A stretch of 64,000 nucleotides of DNA from Algoriphagus sp. AK58 (GCF_014324365.1 NZ_QEIG01000010.1:1-64000); one strand, 5' to 3'; positions 24,118 to 33,978 are shown, counted from the first letter of the stretch. Numbers and translations: made by a program. Notes: a model not told the origin generated them from the letters alone.

Positions 24118-24148
24118 GCCGTAAATGTAGGAGGGGATTTTTTAAATC

Positions 24149-24156
24149 CAAAATTA
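24149..24156 (-). promoter_or_regulatory. Possible Bacteroidota -7 element for the leader-aro operon
   Basis: TAATTTTG on the minus strand matches TAnnTTTG and lies about 32 nt before the leader ATG. No convincing TTG is seen 19-21 nt further upstream. Confidence 0.4.
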
Positions 24157-24363
24157 TTTTTTGAAGAATTCTTTGAAGAGTTTTGATTGAAAGAGCTTAA
24201 AGTTTACGAATATTTCAATTGACTGGGTTTTGGAAGGTGATTTTGTAATGATGTATTGATTTATTTTATTAAATCGATACAAAATTTTGAAAATTGACTT
24301 ATTAAAAATTTTTGTATCGACTGAATTCAAACTGTAAGGATATTCGGTAAGGTTTGGTTTAAA

Positions 24364-24396
24364 AGCTTTTCCAAAGTTTAGACTTTTGGAAAAGCT
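24364..24396 (-). terminator. Terminator-like hairpin after the second DAHP synthase/chorismate mutase
   Basis: A perfect 12-bp stem, AGCTTTTCCAAA with TTTGGAAAAGCT, loop 9 nt, about 60 nt beyond the stop at 24455. On the minus strand it is followed by TTT, a short U-tract. It separates the upstream DAHP synthase/chorismate mutase transcript from the attenuated operon. The stretch 24157-24363 is very A/T-rich and shows no gene. Confidence 0.65.
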
Positions 24397-24454
24397 ACCT
24401 GAGTTTTGATACTTGTGTCTTATGTCTAGCATCTTGTTTCTCGCCTTTAGCCTC

Positions 24455-25540
24455 TCATTGATCCAATATCTCCGTCTGCCGGCGAATTGATTCTTGATGG
24501 ATGATTCGATAGATTTCTTCTACAGTTTCTGAATTTAAACCCAGTTTTTTACCCCATTCCGGTCGGGATTGAAATACTTCCTGCCAGCGTTCCCGCTGAA
24601 AAGCCGCTACATTGTTCAGTTTTTTGTAGGCTCCGATTTTTTCTACCAAATGCATTCTTCGGGCAAATGCTTCAAGAATTTCCCTGTCCGCTTCATCGAT
24701 TTGTTGACGGATCTCTTCGAGTTGGTGGAGGGTTTCTGGAGCCTCGAAGTGTACCTTTCTGGTTTTGAGTTTTCCGATTAGCTCGCCGAGTACCTCAGGG
24801 GTAAGTTGCTGGGCTGCATCGGTCCAAGCTGCATCTGGCTGAAAATGCGATTCGATCATCAAGCCGTCAAAGTTTAGGTCAAGAGCTTTCTGGGCAATGG
24901 ATGCAACCAAGTCCCTCCTGCCGGAGATATGACTTGGATCGTTGATCATGGGGATTTCTGGTCGAATGGTTCTGAATTCGATTGGGATTTGCCACATCGG
25001 TGAATTGCGGTGCGTCGTGTCCCGATAGTTGGAAAAACCGCGATGAATAGCTCCCAATCTGGTCAAACCCACACTTTCCAATCTTTCAAAAGCTCCTAGC
25101 CAGAGTCCCAAATCCGGATTGACGGGATTTTTGATCATCACCGGAATATCCACTCCTTTGAGGCTTTCGGCAATTTCCTGTACGGTAAAAGGATTTACCG
25201 TAGACCTGGCACCGATCCATAGCACGTCGATACCTGCTTTCAATGCTTCTTCTACATGGTTGCCGGTAGCTACCTCGATAGCAAAGCGAACCCCGTGCTT
25301 TTTCTTCACTTCCTGAATCCAAGGCAAGGCCAAGGAGCCAATTCCCTCAAATCCATTGGGCCTGGTTCTAGGCTTCCATACGCCACCTCGAATCATTCTG
25401 ATTCCGACTTTCACCAAGTTTTCTACCGTGGTGTCCAATTGTTCGGGAGTTTCTACACTGCATGGGCCTGCAATGACCCGTGGAGTCTTTTTGGAATTAA
25501 ATTCCGGAAAAGGGAAGAGGTTCGTCATACTTGGGTTCAT
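24455..25540 (-). CDS. Bifunctional DAHP synthase / chorismate mutase (second paralogue)
   Basis: 361 residues with the same architecture as the downstream paralogue. The DAHP synthase part has VIAGPCSVETPEQLD, RGGVWKPRTRPNGFEGIG, LWIGARSTVNPFTVQEIAESL, DPSHISGRRDLV and MIESHFQPDAAWTDAAQQLT. An AroQ chorismate mutase tail follows (LEEIRQQIDEADREILEAFARRMHLVEKIGAYKKLNN). The residues differ throughout, so this is an old duplication. It has its own upstream region and terminator, hence separate expression. Paralogues of this kind often differ in feedback effector, which cannot be judged here. Confidence 0.94.
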   Translation of the reverse strand: MNPSMTNLFPFPEFNSKKTPRVIAGPCSVETPEQLDTTVENLVKVGIRMIRGGVWKPRTRPNGFEGIGSLALPWIQEVKKKHGVRFAIEVATGNHVEEALKAGIDVLWIGARSTVNPFTVQEIAESLKGVDIPVMIKNPVNPDLGLWLGAFERLESVGLTRLGAIHRGFSNYRDTTHRNSPMWQIPIEFRTIRPEIPMINDPSHISGRRDLVASIAQKALDLNFDGLMIESHFQPDAAWTDAAQQLTPEVLGELIGKLKTRKVHFEAPETLHQLEEIRQQIDEADREILEAFARRMHLVEKIGAYKKLNNVAAFQRERWQEVFQSRPEWGKKLGLNSETVEEIYRIIHQESIRRQTEILDQ

Positions 25541-25545
25541 GGATG

Positions 25546-25553
25546 CAAAACTA
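25546..25553 (-). promoter_or_regulatory. Possible -7 element for the second DAHP synthase/chorismate mutase
   Basis: TAGTTTTG on the minus strand matches TAnnTTTG, 5 nt before the ATG at 25540. A start this close would give a nearly leaderless transcript. Confidence 0.35.
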
Positions 25554-25655
25554 CCTTACTCTGACCAAAGTTTCTTTGGAATAAAAAATCTGATTTTTCC
25601 TGTGGTTCACTCGGGCAAATTCCGAACAAAGCCAAAGTGCCTGAGGTTTTTTTGA

Positions 25656-25663
25656 TATCTTTG
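25656..25663 (+). promoter_or_regulatory. Likely -7 promoter element for proline dehydrogenase
   Basis: TATCTTTG matches the Bacteroidota consensus TAnnTTTG exactly and lies 9 nt before the ATG at 25673. It would give a very short leader. Confidence 0.5.
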
Positions 25664-25672
25664 CAGCCTTAA

Positions 25673-26860
25673 ATGAGCGATATGCCCGTCAAACCCAATA
25701 TTTCTTTTGAGAATCTGGAAGTGGCCTTTGCTTCCAAAAGTGATGCGGAACTCCGGAAAATGTACTTGATTTTCGCTACGCTTAACAACAATCTGATCTC
25801 TGATCTCGGTATTGGCTTGGCCAATTTGGCCTTCAAACTCAAGTTACCGGTCAAGGGTATCATGAAAAAAACCATGTTTGGACACTTCTGTGGAGGAGAA
25901 ACTATCGAGGAGAGTATCCAAGCATGCAAGCATTTGGCTTCTTTTGGAGTTCATTCCATATTGGATTTGTCGGTGGAGGGCAAAGGAGACGAAGAGTCTT
26001 TCGATCAGACTTATGAGGAAATTTATCAGACCATGGTCGAATCTGCCAAGACGGATTACATGCCTTTCGGGGTATTTAAGACCACTGGGTTGGGAGATTA
26101 CCATATCATGGAAAAAATCCAAGCGGGAGAGAAGCTAAGTGCCGCTGAGGAGCTTGCTTTCTCCAAACTAAAAGGCCGAGTGGACAGACTTTGCAAAGCG
26201 GCTCATGACTTGGGTTTGAAAATTTTGGTGGATGCCGAAGAGTCTTGGTTCCAAAATGTGATCGACGACTTGGCGTATGAAGCCATGGAAAAATACAATC
26301 GTGAGCGCTGTGTGGTGTACAATACTTATCAGATGTATCGGCACGATTCCTTGGAAAGATTGAAAAAGGCCCATCAAGTGGCTTTGGAAAAGGGATATCT
26401 CTTTGGAGTAAAACCCGTACGTGGAGCCTACATGGAAAAAGAGCGTGAAAGAGCTCAGGAAATGGGTTATGTGGATCCAATTCAACCCAACAAAGCGGCC
26501 ACGGACCGAGACTATGATGCGGCGATCAAATACAGTGTCGAAAATGGAGTTTATCTCGTTTGTGCGACGCATAATGAAAAAAGCAGCCTTCAGCTGACTG
26601 AACTGATGAATCTGCATGGTATAGAACCCAAATCAGATCGGGTTTATTTCTCTCAGCTCTACGGGATGAGTGATGTGATTTCCTTCAATCTGGCCAAGGC
26701 AGGTTACCATGTAGTGAAATACGTGCCCTACGGACCAGTGGAAAAAGTAATGCCTTACCTCACCCGCCGTGCTGCCGAAAACACCTCAATAGCCGGACAA
26801 AGCAGCCGGGAATTTGAGCTGGTGAAGCGGGAGATGAAAAGGAGGAGAAGTGGGAAGTGA
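25673..26860 (+). CDS. Proline dehydrogenase
   Basis: 395 residues, a stand-alone PutA-type catalytic barrel rather than the long bifunctional PutA. Visible motifs are VLVDAEESWFQNVID-like strand residues (KILVDAEESWFQ), YNTYQMYRHDSLERL, GVKPVRGAYMEKERERA (the conserved R-G-A-Y substrate/FAD motif), CATHNEKS and the C-terminal YVPYGPVEKVMPYLTRRAAENTS, containing the Y-x-x-R-R signature. It oxidises proline to pyrroline-5-carboxylate and passes electrons to quinone through FAD. Monocistronic; the partner P5C dehydrogenase is not in the window. Confidence 0.94.
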   Translation: MSDMPVKPNISFENLEVAFASKSDAELRKMYLIFATLNNNLISDLGIGLANLAFKLKLPVKGIMKKTMFGHFCGGETIEESIQACKHLASFGVHSILDLSVEGKGDEESFDQTYEEIYQTMVESAKTDYMPFGVFKTTGLGDYHIMEKIQAGEKLSAAEELAFSKLKGRVDRLCKAAHDLGLKILVDAEESWFQNVIDDLAYEAMEKYNRERCVVYNTYQMYRHDSLERLKKAHQVALEKGYLFGVKPVRGAYMEKERERAQEMGYVDPIQPNKAATDRDYDAAIKYSVENGVYLVCATHNEKSSLQLTELMNLHGIEPKSDRVYFSQLYGMSDVISFNLAKAGYHVVKYVPYGPVEKVMPYLTRRAAENTSIAGQSSREFELVKREMKRRRSGK

Positions 26861-27005
26861 GCAGAGGTTAGTGATCAGTAAGCAGTGGTCAGTGATAAAT
26901 AAGCAGAGGTCAGTGTTCAGTAAGTAGTAAAAAGTGAATAGTAAACGATGAAGAGTCCTTTGATTTCTTTGAAATCATCGGACATCGGTCATCAGACATC
27001 GGACA
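26861..27005. repeat. Degenerate GTGATCAGT / CAGTGGTCAG word repeats
   Basis: The spacer before lysS is almost entirely composed of near-repeats: GAGGTTAGTGATCAGTAAGC, AGTGGTCAGTGATAAATAAG, CAGAGGTCAGTGTTCAGTAA, then CATCGGACATCGGTCATCAG. No gene is present. Confidence 0.6.
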
Positions 27006-27025
27006 ACAATATCAAATCTATATAA

Positions 27026-28732
27026 ATGCAACTTCTTAGCGAACAGGAACTAGAACGCAGAAAAGACAGGGAAGAACTCTATGCATTGGGTATCAATCCG
27101 TATCCGGCAGAGTCTTTTCCCATCAATGTCACTGCGGAAGACATCCATAGAAACTACGAAAACAACAAGACTGACTACAAAGATATTTCCATCGCGGGTC
27201 GATTGATGAGCCGCAGAATCATGGGTTCGGCCTCTTTTGGAGAAATTCAGGATTCTACCGGCCGTCTTCAGTTTTATGTTCGTCGGGATGACATTTGTTC
27301 TGGAGAGGACACCACCCTTTATAATACGGTATTCAAAAAGCTTCTTGGAATCGGGGATTTTATCGGTTTGAAGGGATATATTTTTACCACTCAAACCGGA
27401 GAGATTTCGCTTCATGTGACTGAGCTGAAAGTCCTTTCCAAAGCGGTGAAGCCACTTCCTATCGTGAAAAGAGACGAAGAAGGGAATGTTTACGATGGTT
27501 TTACCGATCCTGAGCAGCGCTATCGTCAGCGCTATGTGGACTTGACGGTCAATCCGGAGTTCAAGAAGACCTTCATCACCCGCTCAAGAATCATCTCCAA
27601 CATGCGTAGGTATTTTGATGATCGGGGTTGGTTGGAAGTGGAGACGCCCATTCTTCAAGCAGTCCATGGCGGTGCGGCTGCGCGACCATTCATGACCCAT
27701 CACAATACCTTGGATATGCCGCTTTACCTGAGGATTGCCAACGAGCTTTACCTTAAGCGATTGATTGTGGGTGGTTTTGACGGAGTGTATGAGTTTGGGA
27801 AAATGTTCCGAAACGAGGGCATGGACCGAACTCACAATCCCGAATTTACCTCCATGGAAATCTATGTGGCCTACAAGGACTACATCTGGATGATGGAAAT
27901 GGTGGAGCAATTACTCGAAAAAGTGACCCTTTCCATTCATGAGGATACCAAAGTGACGGTAGGTGGAAAAGTGATCGACTTCGCAGGACCTTATCGACGA
28001 TTGACCATGTTTGATTCCATCAAGGAATACGCCGGGGTGGATGTAAGTGAAATGGATGAGGAGGGATTGAGAAAAGTATGTGCGGAACTTGGTATCGAAG
28101 TAGATGCATCCATGGGCAAGGGCAAGCTGATCGATGAGATCTTCGGTGCCAAAGTAGAAGCCAATTTGGTGCAACCAACCTACATCACCGATTATCCGAT
28201 CGAGATGACGCCTTTGGCGAAAAAGCATCGCAGCAAAGCCGGACTGGTGGAGCGATTTGAGCTTTTTGTTAATGGAAAAGAAATCGCAAACGCCTATTCC
28301 GAGCTCAACGATCCGATTGATCAGCGTGAGCGATTCGAAGAGCAGCTGAAACTCGCTGCCCGTGGGGATGATGAAGCGATGGCCATGGATGAAGATTTCC
28401 TTCGGGCTTTGGAGTACGGTATGCCTCCGACAGCAGGTTTGGGAATCGGAATTGACCGATTGACCATGCTGTTGACGGATAATTCTACGATTCAGGAAGT
28501 GCTGTTTTTCCCACAAATGAGACCTGAGAAAAAGGCGGTTGAACTCACTGAGGAGGAAAAAGTGATCATGGATTTGCTGGGCAAAAACCATCCAGCTTCC
28601 TTGCCTGACCTCAAAGCCCAATCCGGACTTAGCGGCAAAAAATGGGATGTGTCCATGAAAGGACTTTCTCAAAAAGGATTGGTGAAAGTGACCAAGGAAG
28701 GGGAGAGCCTGACAGTAGATTTGGTAGGTTAA
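27026..28732 (+). CDS. lysS: Lysyl-tRNA synthetase, class II, with C-terminal extension
   Basis: 568 residues. The N-terminal OB-fold anticodon-binding domain (about 55-150; [23 protein letters not shown]) is followed by the class II core. Motif 2 is [18 protein letters not shown] and motif 3 is [15 protein letters not shown]. After the usual end the protein continues for about 65 residues ([46 protein letters not shown]), which looks like a small winged-helix module. This extension is common in Bacteroidota LysRS. A strong terminator follows. Confidence 0.97.
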   Translation: MQLLSEQELERRKDREELYALGINPYPAESFPINVTAEDIHRNYENNKTDYKDISIAGRLMSRRIMGSASFGEIQDSTGRLQFYVRRDDICSGEDTTLYNTVFKKLLGIGDFIGLKGYIFTTQTGEISLHVTELKVLSKAVKPLPIVKRDEEGNVYDGFTDPEQRYRQRYVDLTVNPEFKKTFITRSRIISNMRRYFDDRGWLEVETPILQAVHGGAAARPFMTHHNTLDMPLYLRIANELYLKRLIVGGFDGVYEFGKMFRNEGMDRTHNPEFTSMEIYVAYKDYIWMMEMVEQLLEKVTLSIHEDTKVTVGGKVIDFAGPYRRLTMFDSIKEYAGVDVSEMDEEGLRKVCAELGIEVDASMGKGKLIDEIFGAKVEANLVQPTYITDYPIEMTPLAKKHRSKAGLVERFELFVNGKEIANAYSELNDPIDQRERFEEQLKLAARGDDEAMAMDEDFLRALEYGMPPTAGLGIGIDRLTMLLTDNSTIQEVLFFPQMRPEKKAVELTEEEKVIMDLLGKNHPASLPDLKAQSGLSGKKWDVSMKGLSQKGLVKVTKEGESLTVDLVG

Positions 28733-28757
28733 AACCCCATCAAATATCTTATACCAA

Positions 28758-28794
28758 AGAAAGCTGGACCAAAATCCAGCTTTTCTTTTTTTTT
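28758..28794 (+). terminator. lysS terminator
   Basis: AAAGCTGGA pairs with TCCAGCTTT around an eight-base loop, followed by TCTTTTTTTTTA. It starts 26 nt after the lysS stop. Confidence 0.88.
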
Positions 28795-28799
28795 ATCTG

Positions 28800-29012
28800 G
28801 GGGTCTCCCGCTGATTTTCACAGAAAAACTCACAGATTTTGACAGATTTCAAAAAGCCGCGGTGAGTGGGGACACTCACTGCTTTTTTCACCCTTTCAGC
28901 CTTCTCACTTTAGCTTTCTTACTTTTGAGTCTGGCAGCTGCGACCACTTACTTTTTCAGATTTCTGACTTCAACCTTCTGACTTTCAAAAACTGCCTACT
29001 GAGACTGCCCAC
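28800..29012. repeat. Degenerate word-repeat spacer
   Basis: TTTTCACAGAAAAACTCACAG, then CTTCTCACTTTAGC, TTTCTGACTTCAACC, CTGACTTTC and ACTGCCCACTGATCACTTC. This is a patchwork of short words seen in other 3' spacers of the window. No gene. Confidence 0.55.
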
Positions 29013-29015
29013 TGA

Positions 29016-29765
29016 TCACTTCTTCTCCCTTTCCGCATACCCAAAGACCTTCTGGAGTAGCGGGCTTGTTCGGGCGTTTACATTTTGCCGGATTTTAAGC
29101 TCTTCCTTGGCGATTTCTACGAATAGACCATGAATGGCTTTCTCGGTCACATAAGCGGTTAAGTTGGTATTGACTGGTTTTACCAGAGGGACTTTATTGT
29201 ATCGGGTCATGACATCATCCCAATATTTGGTGGCTTCGACTTTTTCTAGACTGTTGTCGATGATAGGAGAGAATTTTTCAGAGAGGGAATTGGTGGTTGT
29301 CCGCTGGAAATATTGGGTAGCGGCATTGTTTTCACCTAAGAGAATCTGCTGCACATCTTGGAAACTCATCTGCTTGATCGCATCGGTGAAGATGGGTTTC
29401 GCTTCATTGGCAGCATCTTCAGCAGCACGGTTGAGACTGGTGATCACTTGGTCGCAAAGATTGCCCAAACCGATATTTCGAAGGGTTCGCTCTACCTGTC
29501 GGGCTTCTTCTGGGAATAGGATTTTGACATCCAAGTTGCCCAAATAGCCATTTTCCAGGGAAAGCCGATCGGTACTGATTCCTGTGCCTTTTTCTAGAGC
29601 TTCTTTTAGACCCGAAGTGATTTCCGCAGTGGTGGGATTATTACCTGTGATTTGATTGGCTTTTTCTAAAAATTTGCCGATTTGAGCGCTTGATTGGCAG
29701 GAAGTAAAGACGAAAACTAAAACTAGGAAAAGGGTAATTGCAGAATATCTGGAAGAATTGATCAT
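29016..29765 (-). CDS. DUF4197 family lipoprotein
   Basis: 249 residues. The signal peptide ends VFVFTSCQSS, a likely lipobox with lipidated Cys. The DUF4197 core is recognisable in GLKEALEKGTGISTDRLSLENGYLGNLDVKILFPEEARQVE and in MSFQDVQQILLGENNAATQYFQRTT, plus the C-terminal TAYVTEKAIHGLFVEIAKEELKIRQN. Function unknown; likely periplasmic and membrane-anchored. Convergent with lysS across a repeat-filled spacer. Confidence 0.88.
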   Translation of the reverse strand: MINSSRYSAITLFLVLVFVFTSCQSSAQIGKFLEKANQITGNNPTTAEITSGLKEALEKGTGISTDRLSLENGYLGNLDVKILFPEEARQVERTLRNIGLGNLCDQVITSLNRAAEDAANEAKPIFTDAIKQMSFQDVQQILLGENNAATQYFQRTTTNSLSEKFSPIIDNSLEKVEATKYWDDVMTRYNKVPLVKPVNTNLTAYVTEKAIHGLFVEIAKEELKIRQNVNARTSPLLQKVFGYAEREKK

Positions 29766-29976
29766 GAGTTGAATGGATGATTTCTGTTTTAAACCTTGAT
29801 TTTTGGGTTGAGGTTTCTTGTTTCCAGGTAACTAGGTCATTTACTTTCAATTGATTTTTTCCATGGCCTCCATTCATTGCAAGTAAAGGCTATTTAAAAT
29901 ACTGATTGAATAATGATTTTGCGGTATAGTTTATAAATTGGAAATTATTGCTGTAAATTTTTGAAAATAAAGAAAC

Positions 29977-31191
29977 ATGAATCTTCGAATCAATTCTGAG
30001 TTCGGTACCCTACGTGCGGTTCTGATGCATAGACCGGGTAAAGAGATAGACCGATTGACACCTTATAATAAGGATTACTTACTTTTTGAAGATGTTCCTT
30101 ATTTGGAGGCTTTGCAGAAGGAGCATGACACTTTTTCCAATCTGATCAAAGAAACTACCGGAGCGCAAGTCTATCAGTTAAGGGAATTGTTGATTCGTGT
30201 GCTTTATGACCAAAACGTACTGCTTCATTTGGTTCAGGAATCGCTCAAGCGATCAGGTTTATCGCATATTGCAGAGGAGATTTTAGAGCGATATTCCACC
30301 GCGGAATGTGCTACGATTTTGACCGCAGGATTGAAAATCCATGAGCTCAAGCGCAAAATTCCTACACTGAATGCCGGGGAACTTATGGATTCTGCCTTTG
30401 CAATAGCTCCCTGCCCCAATCTGTACTTTCAGCGTGATCCGATGGCTTTGACTCCCGGAGGAATCATTTTTTCATCCATGAAAATGGAAGGAAGGCAGCG
30501 GGAAGCCAATTTGTTGAGGACCGTTTTTGAAAATCATCCTGATTTCAAGGATCATGTCAAAACACTTTATCCCGTGAATGGCCATGATAATCCACCGAGT
30601 ATCGAAGGCGGAGATGTGATTATTCTTTCCCATGAGGCTGTCGCAATTGGGAATTCCGAACGAACTGATGAGAAGGCAATTTACCACGCAGCCAAGGCAC
30701 TTCTGGGAGAGGGTACCGTGAAGCGGGTATATGAAGTTCACCTGCCCAAAAAGCGCCAATACATGCATTTGGACACGGTTTTTACGGTCTTGGATGAAAA
30801 TCTCGTCTTAGCTTATCCTGATGCCATGAATGCCGTGCTACAAACTTCTCTTTACACTTTAAAAGAAATCAATGGCGATCGGGTGAATATTAAGCGAGAG
30901 GTGTTGAAAGAGTCTTTGTTGACAGTCTTAGGTCGAGAGATTCCACACCTGGAAGTACTTTCCACCGGGGACGGAAATTCGGATTATTCTCAGCGCGAGC
31001 AGTGGTTTGACGGGGCCAATGTTTTTGCCGTAGGTCCTCGACGAGTGATTTCATACAACCGAAATATTCACACCAACCGTGCCCTGAGAAATTTGGGGGT
31101 GGAAGTGTTGGAAATACCAAGTTCGGAACTTTCCCGTGGCTTGGGAGGGCCAAGATGTATGACAATGCCCTTGAGTAGGGCGAGGGTTTAG
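29977..31191 (+). CDS. arcA: Arginine deiminase
   Basis: 404 residues. The guanidino-modifying fold motifs are present: FQRDPMAL at 151-158, IEGGD at 209-213, HLDTVF at 264-269 (active-site His) and the nucleophile Cys394 in GGPRCMTMP. An SxxNxH-like NIHTNRALRNLGVEV precedes it. It hydrolyses arginine to citrulline and ammonia. Ornithine transcarbamylase and carbamate kinase genes are not adjacent, so use for ATP generation versus nitrogen supply is open. Its stop overlaps the stop of the convergent lptD-like gene. Confidence 0.93.
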   Translation: MNLRINSEFGTLRAVLMHRPGKEIDRLTPYNKDYLLFEDVPYLEALQKEHDTFSNLIKETTGAQVYQLRELLIRVLYDQNVLLHLVQESLKRSGLSHIAEEILERYSTAECATILTAGLKIHELKRKIPTLNAGELMDSAFAIAPCPNLYFQRDPMALTPGGIIFSSMKMEGRQREANLLRTVFENHPDFKDHVKTLYPVNGHDNPPSIEGGDVIILSHEAVAIGNSERTDEKAIYHAAKALLGEGTVKRVYEVHLPKKRQYMHLDTVFTVLDENLVLAYPDAMNAVLQTSLYTLKEINGDRVNIKREVLKESLLTVLGREIPHLEVLSTGDGNSDYSQREQWFDGANVFAVGPRRVISYNRNIHTNRALRNLGVEVLEIPSSELSRGLGGPRCMTMPLSRARV

Positions 31192-33917
31192 AAGTCAAAG
31201 AAGGATCTTCTTCTGGACACTTTCAAGTCCTGCAGGATACTGGATTTTACCCTGATATCGATGTTGTAAGAAGTAAACCTTCCGAAAGGAATCCAATTCA
31301 CATTCATTTGCCAACAGTGCAGATCTCTTGCGATTCCAATCATGGTTTGGGTAATTTCTTTTTGCTCGAAGTTATACCCCGTATTGAAGTTGATTTTCCA
31401 TTTTTCGGAAAGAGACACATCACCGCTCAAGTTCATAGCCTGAGTGATATTGGTTGAATTATTTACCTGTCTGGAATAGGCAAGATTGTATCCCATGGTT
31501 AGGTTCCAAGGAATATTCCAGTCTATATATTGGCTGGGATCTGAGACGATTCGATTGATTTCATTTTCCACAAACTCATTCATCACGCCTCCACGTCTGA
31601 GAAAGTCCTGGGTAAGTTCGTCCCTGACTTGCCCGGGATTTTGACCGCTTTGAGGATTCAGAGATGCATTCAGATTGAGTGAAGCATTTCGGATCACCCC
31701 GATTCCCTGACCATTATTCCATGCATAGTCATTGATACGCCGGTACGAGGTCGTTCCGTTACTTTGCATGGTGGATTGAACCGCATAGGGATCTATGGAG
31801 CTGCTTAGGTTGACAGACAATTTTCGATCGAAGAAGCTAGTTCTGGCAGAAACTTGAAATGGGGCTAATTTGAACGAATCAGCGGCGAAGTTGAAGGACG
31901 AATTGATGTTCAAAGATTCCAGAAGAGGGATTTTTTTAGTTTCTCCTTCGGTACTGTCTGTTTGAGTCTTGATTTTGGCTTCCACCACGTTGCGGATTCC
32001 GATGCTTAACGCTCTGGACTCTCCGCGGGGTGCATCTCCAAATACCAAACCCTGATGTCTGGAATAACGCTGGGTTCGGCCTGTTTCATCAATCTGCACC
32101 TCTTGGTAGTATCCGTAGGATGGATCTGAAAAATCCGGGTTGAAGTTGAAAGAAAAGGTCGGAGCAATGTGATGTCGGATGGTCTGGAGTTTTCCGTTTC
32201 CTTTGAAATTATAGAACCCATAAAAGTTGGTGTTCATGGCAAAGGAGGTGTTGTAAAATCCTACTCTGTTGAATCCATCCTGAGTGATCCTGTCCACTCG
32301 TTTTGTGGTGGGATTGTAGTAATAATTATACTGCTGCAAGTACCATAATTCGGTATAGTTGGCAGAGGCTGTGCCCGTGAAATAGTTGAAAAGTGTAAAA
32401 TTGGAACTGAGGGGGATGGTGTTTCTGGCACCATTGTTTCCGTTTTTCAGCAATAACCCGAAATTGTCCAAAGTAAATGGTATGGTGGTAGGACCCGAGC
32501 CAAGTTCGGGATTGTTGACCCCTATCTGTTGTTGGATCCTGTTAGAAATTGAGTTTTGAAGATTGAAGTTCCAGGCGACATTAAGCGTTTTCAGAGGCTC
32601 AAATTTAACATTTCTGAATGGACTCTGTCGGTTCATATTCACTCCAATCGTTGGGAGATCCATTCTTACCTCACCGGTTTGAACACTCTGTGAATGTCTC
32701 AAGTTGGCAGATAAGGAAAAAGGTGTTCCGGTAAAAGTCTTTGAAAATGAGACGTTCGAGTTTAAGTCAGAAGTGACATTGTTGGAGAAATTATTCGGGT
32801 TGATCACATTGTTGAAGTAGCTGGTGGAACCTGCATTGACAGATGCGGAAAATCTGCTCGTACCTCTTGTCACAGGGGTATGATTCCATTGAACTCTGAA
32901 TGTGTTGTAATCCACCGGGTTGAGTTCGGTCTCGGGACTTATGAATTTTTGGAAGTCCACATTGAAGCCTCCCGAATATCGATATCTTTTGGTATACATG
33001 GCTTGAGACTTGATTCCCCATCCGCCCTTGGAATAGATGTCTCCGGTCAATCTCAAATGGATGAAATCGTTGAAGGCAAAATAATAACCAATATCTCTCA
33101 AGCTCAGACCTCTGACTTGTTCTTTGCTGTAGGAAGGAAATATTATGCCTGAGGCTTTTTCTTCTGGGGTATCCGGTATCAATCCAAAAGGCAGTCCCAA
33201 TGGTGTGGGGATACCATTGAAATACAAGTTGAAAGGTCCCGAAACAACCTGCTTTCCAGAGATGGATTTGATTTTGGTTGAGGAAATATGCCAGTGGGGT
33301 TCGGTAAGCTTACATGTAGTATAATACCCATGATCCAGGTAAATACTCCCGTCTGATGTTTTTTTGATAGTCGTACCCCGTAAAACTCCATCCTGCTGTT
33401 CGGTGACCACATCTTTGATGATGGCTTTTTGGGTTTTGAAATTGTACCGCATTTCTTTTCGGATTTCATACACCGAATTTCCATCCTTGAAAAAGGGGTT
33501 TCCCGAGATGTTTCCCGTGCTGTCGGTCACGCCGTACGCGTATAGTTCTGAATTTTTCCAGTCGATGACAATACGGTCGGCGTCCAATCGCATCTGTCCA
33601 TATTCAAACCAGGCTTTTTTATAGAGATAAACTTTGTTTTCTGCAAAATCTGTGATAATGCTATCCTCGGCGAAATAAAGAATCTCGGTCTGAATATCGC
33701 TTCTAGGCATAATATTTGCCGAATCCAGCCTGACCAAAGAATCTTGCTTGGACAGCAAGGTGTCAGCAGCGGGAAGGTTTCTTGCAGGAGGTGTGAGCGT
33801 GTCAGGAGCTACTAATTGTCTTTCTCGTCTCGGCTGAGTAGGTCGCTGCGCTTCCGCAGTTTGGGAAAAAGTCCAAAGCCCTAGTATGATCAAAAAAAGG
33901 ATTCTGAAACCCGACAC
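31188..33917 (-). CDS. lptD: LptD/OstA-like outer-membrane LPS assembly protein
   Basis: About 909 residues from GTG 33917, which yields SGFRILFLIILGLWTFSQTAEAQ, a proper signal peptide at the N-terminus. An ATG at 33998 would add 27 residues and overlap the divergent amidase gene. The N-terminal OstA jellyroll is visible (IQTEILYFAEDSIITDFAENKVYLYKKAWFEY, LDADRIVIDWKNSELYAYG). A large C-terminal beta-barrel follows (GIIFPSYSKEQVRGLSLRDIGYYFAFNDFIHLRLTGDIYSKGGWG, many alternating aromatic strands). It is expected to insert LPS into the outer leaflet. Start choice uncertain. Confidence 0.85.
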   Translation of the reverse strand: MSGFRILFLIILGLWTFSQTAEAQRPTQPRRERQLVAPDTLTPPARNLPAADTLLSKQDSLVRLDSANIMPRSDIQTEILYFAEDSIITDFAENKVYLYKKAWFEYGQMRLDADRIVIDWKNSELYAYGVTDSTGNISGNPFFKDGNSVYEIRKEMRYNFKTQKAIIKDVVTEQQDGVLRGTTIKKTSDGSIYLDHGYYTTCKLTEPHWHISSTKIKSISGKQVVSGPFNLYFNGIPTPLGLPFGLIPDTPEEKASGIIFPSYSKEQVRGLSLRDIGYYFAFNDFIHLRLTGDIYSKGGWGIKSQAMYTKRYRYSGGFNVDFQKFISPETELNPVDYNTFRVQWNHTPVTRGTSRFSASVNAGSTSYFNNVINPNNFSNNVTSDLNSNVSFSKTFTGTPFSLSANLRHSQSVQTGEVRMDLPTIGVNMNRQSPFRNVKFEPLKTLNVAWNFNLQNSISNRIQQQIGVNNPELGSGPTTIPFTLDNFGLLLKNGNNGARNTIPLSSNFTLFNYFTGTASANYTELWYLQQYNYYYNPTTKRVDRITQDGFNRVGFYNTSFAMNTNFYGFYNFKGNGKLQTIRHHIAPTFSFNFNPDFSDPSYGYYQEVQIDETGRTQRYSRHQGLVFGDAPRGESRALSIGIRNVVEAKIKTQTDSTEGETKKIPLLESLNINSSFNFAADSFKLAPFQVSARTSFFDRKLSVNLSSSIDPYAVQSTMQSNGTTSYRRINDYAWNNGQGIGVIRNASLNLNASLNPQSGQNPGQVRDELTQDFLRRGGVMNEFVENEINRIVSDPSQYIDWNIPWNLTMGYNLAYSRQVNNSTNITQAMNLSGDVSLSEKWKINFNTGYNFEQKEITQTMIGIARDLHCWQMNVNWIPFGRFTSYNIDIRVKSSILQDLKVSRRRSFFDF

Positions 33918-33978
33918 TGTTGCTTGCGCTTTGTTTAATTTGATTGAAATTTCGCGTAAAGTTAATTCGATTGCCCTC

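Noticed and set aside
24154..24432. A 92-codon minus-strand frame upstream of the leader peptide
   Set aside because: Low-complexity A/T-rich sequence containing the terminator hairpin at 24364; no family features.
27911..28672. A 253-codon minus-strand frame
   Set aside because: Antisense shadow of lysS; no motif or signal.
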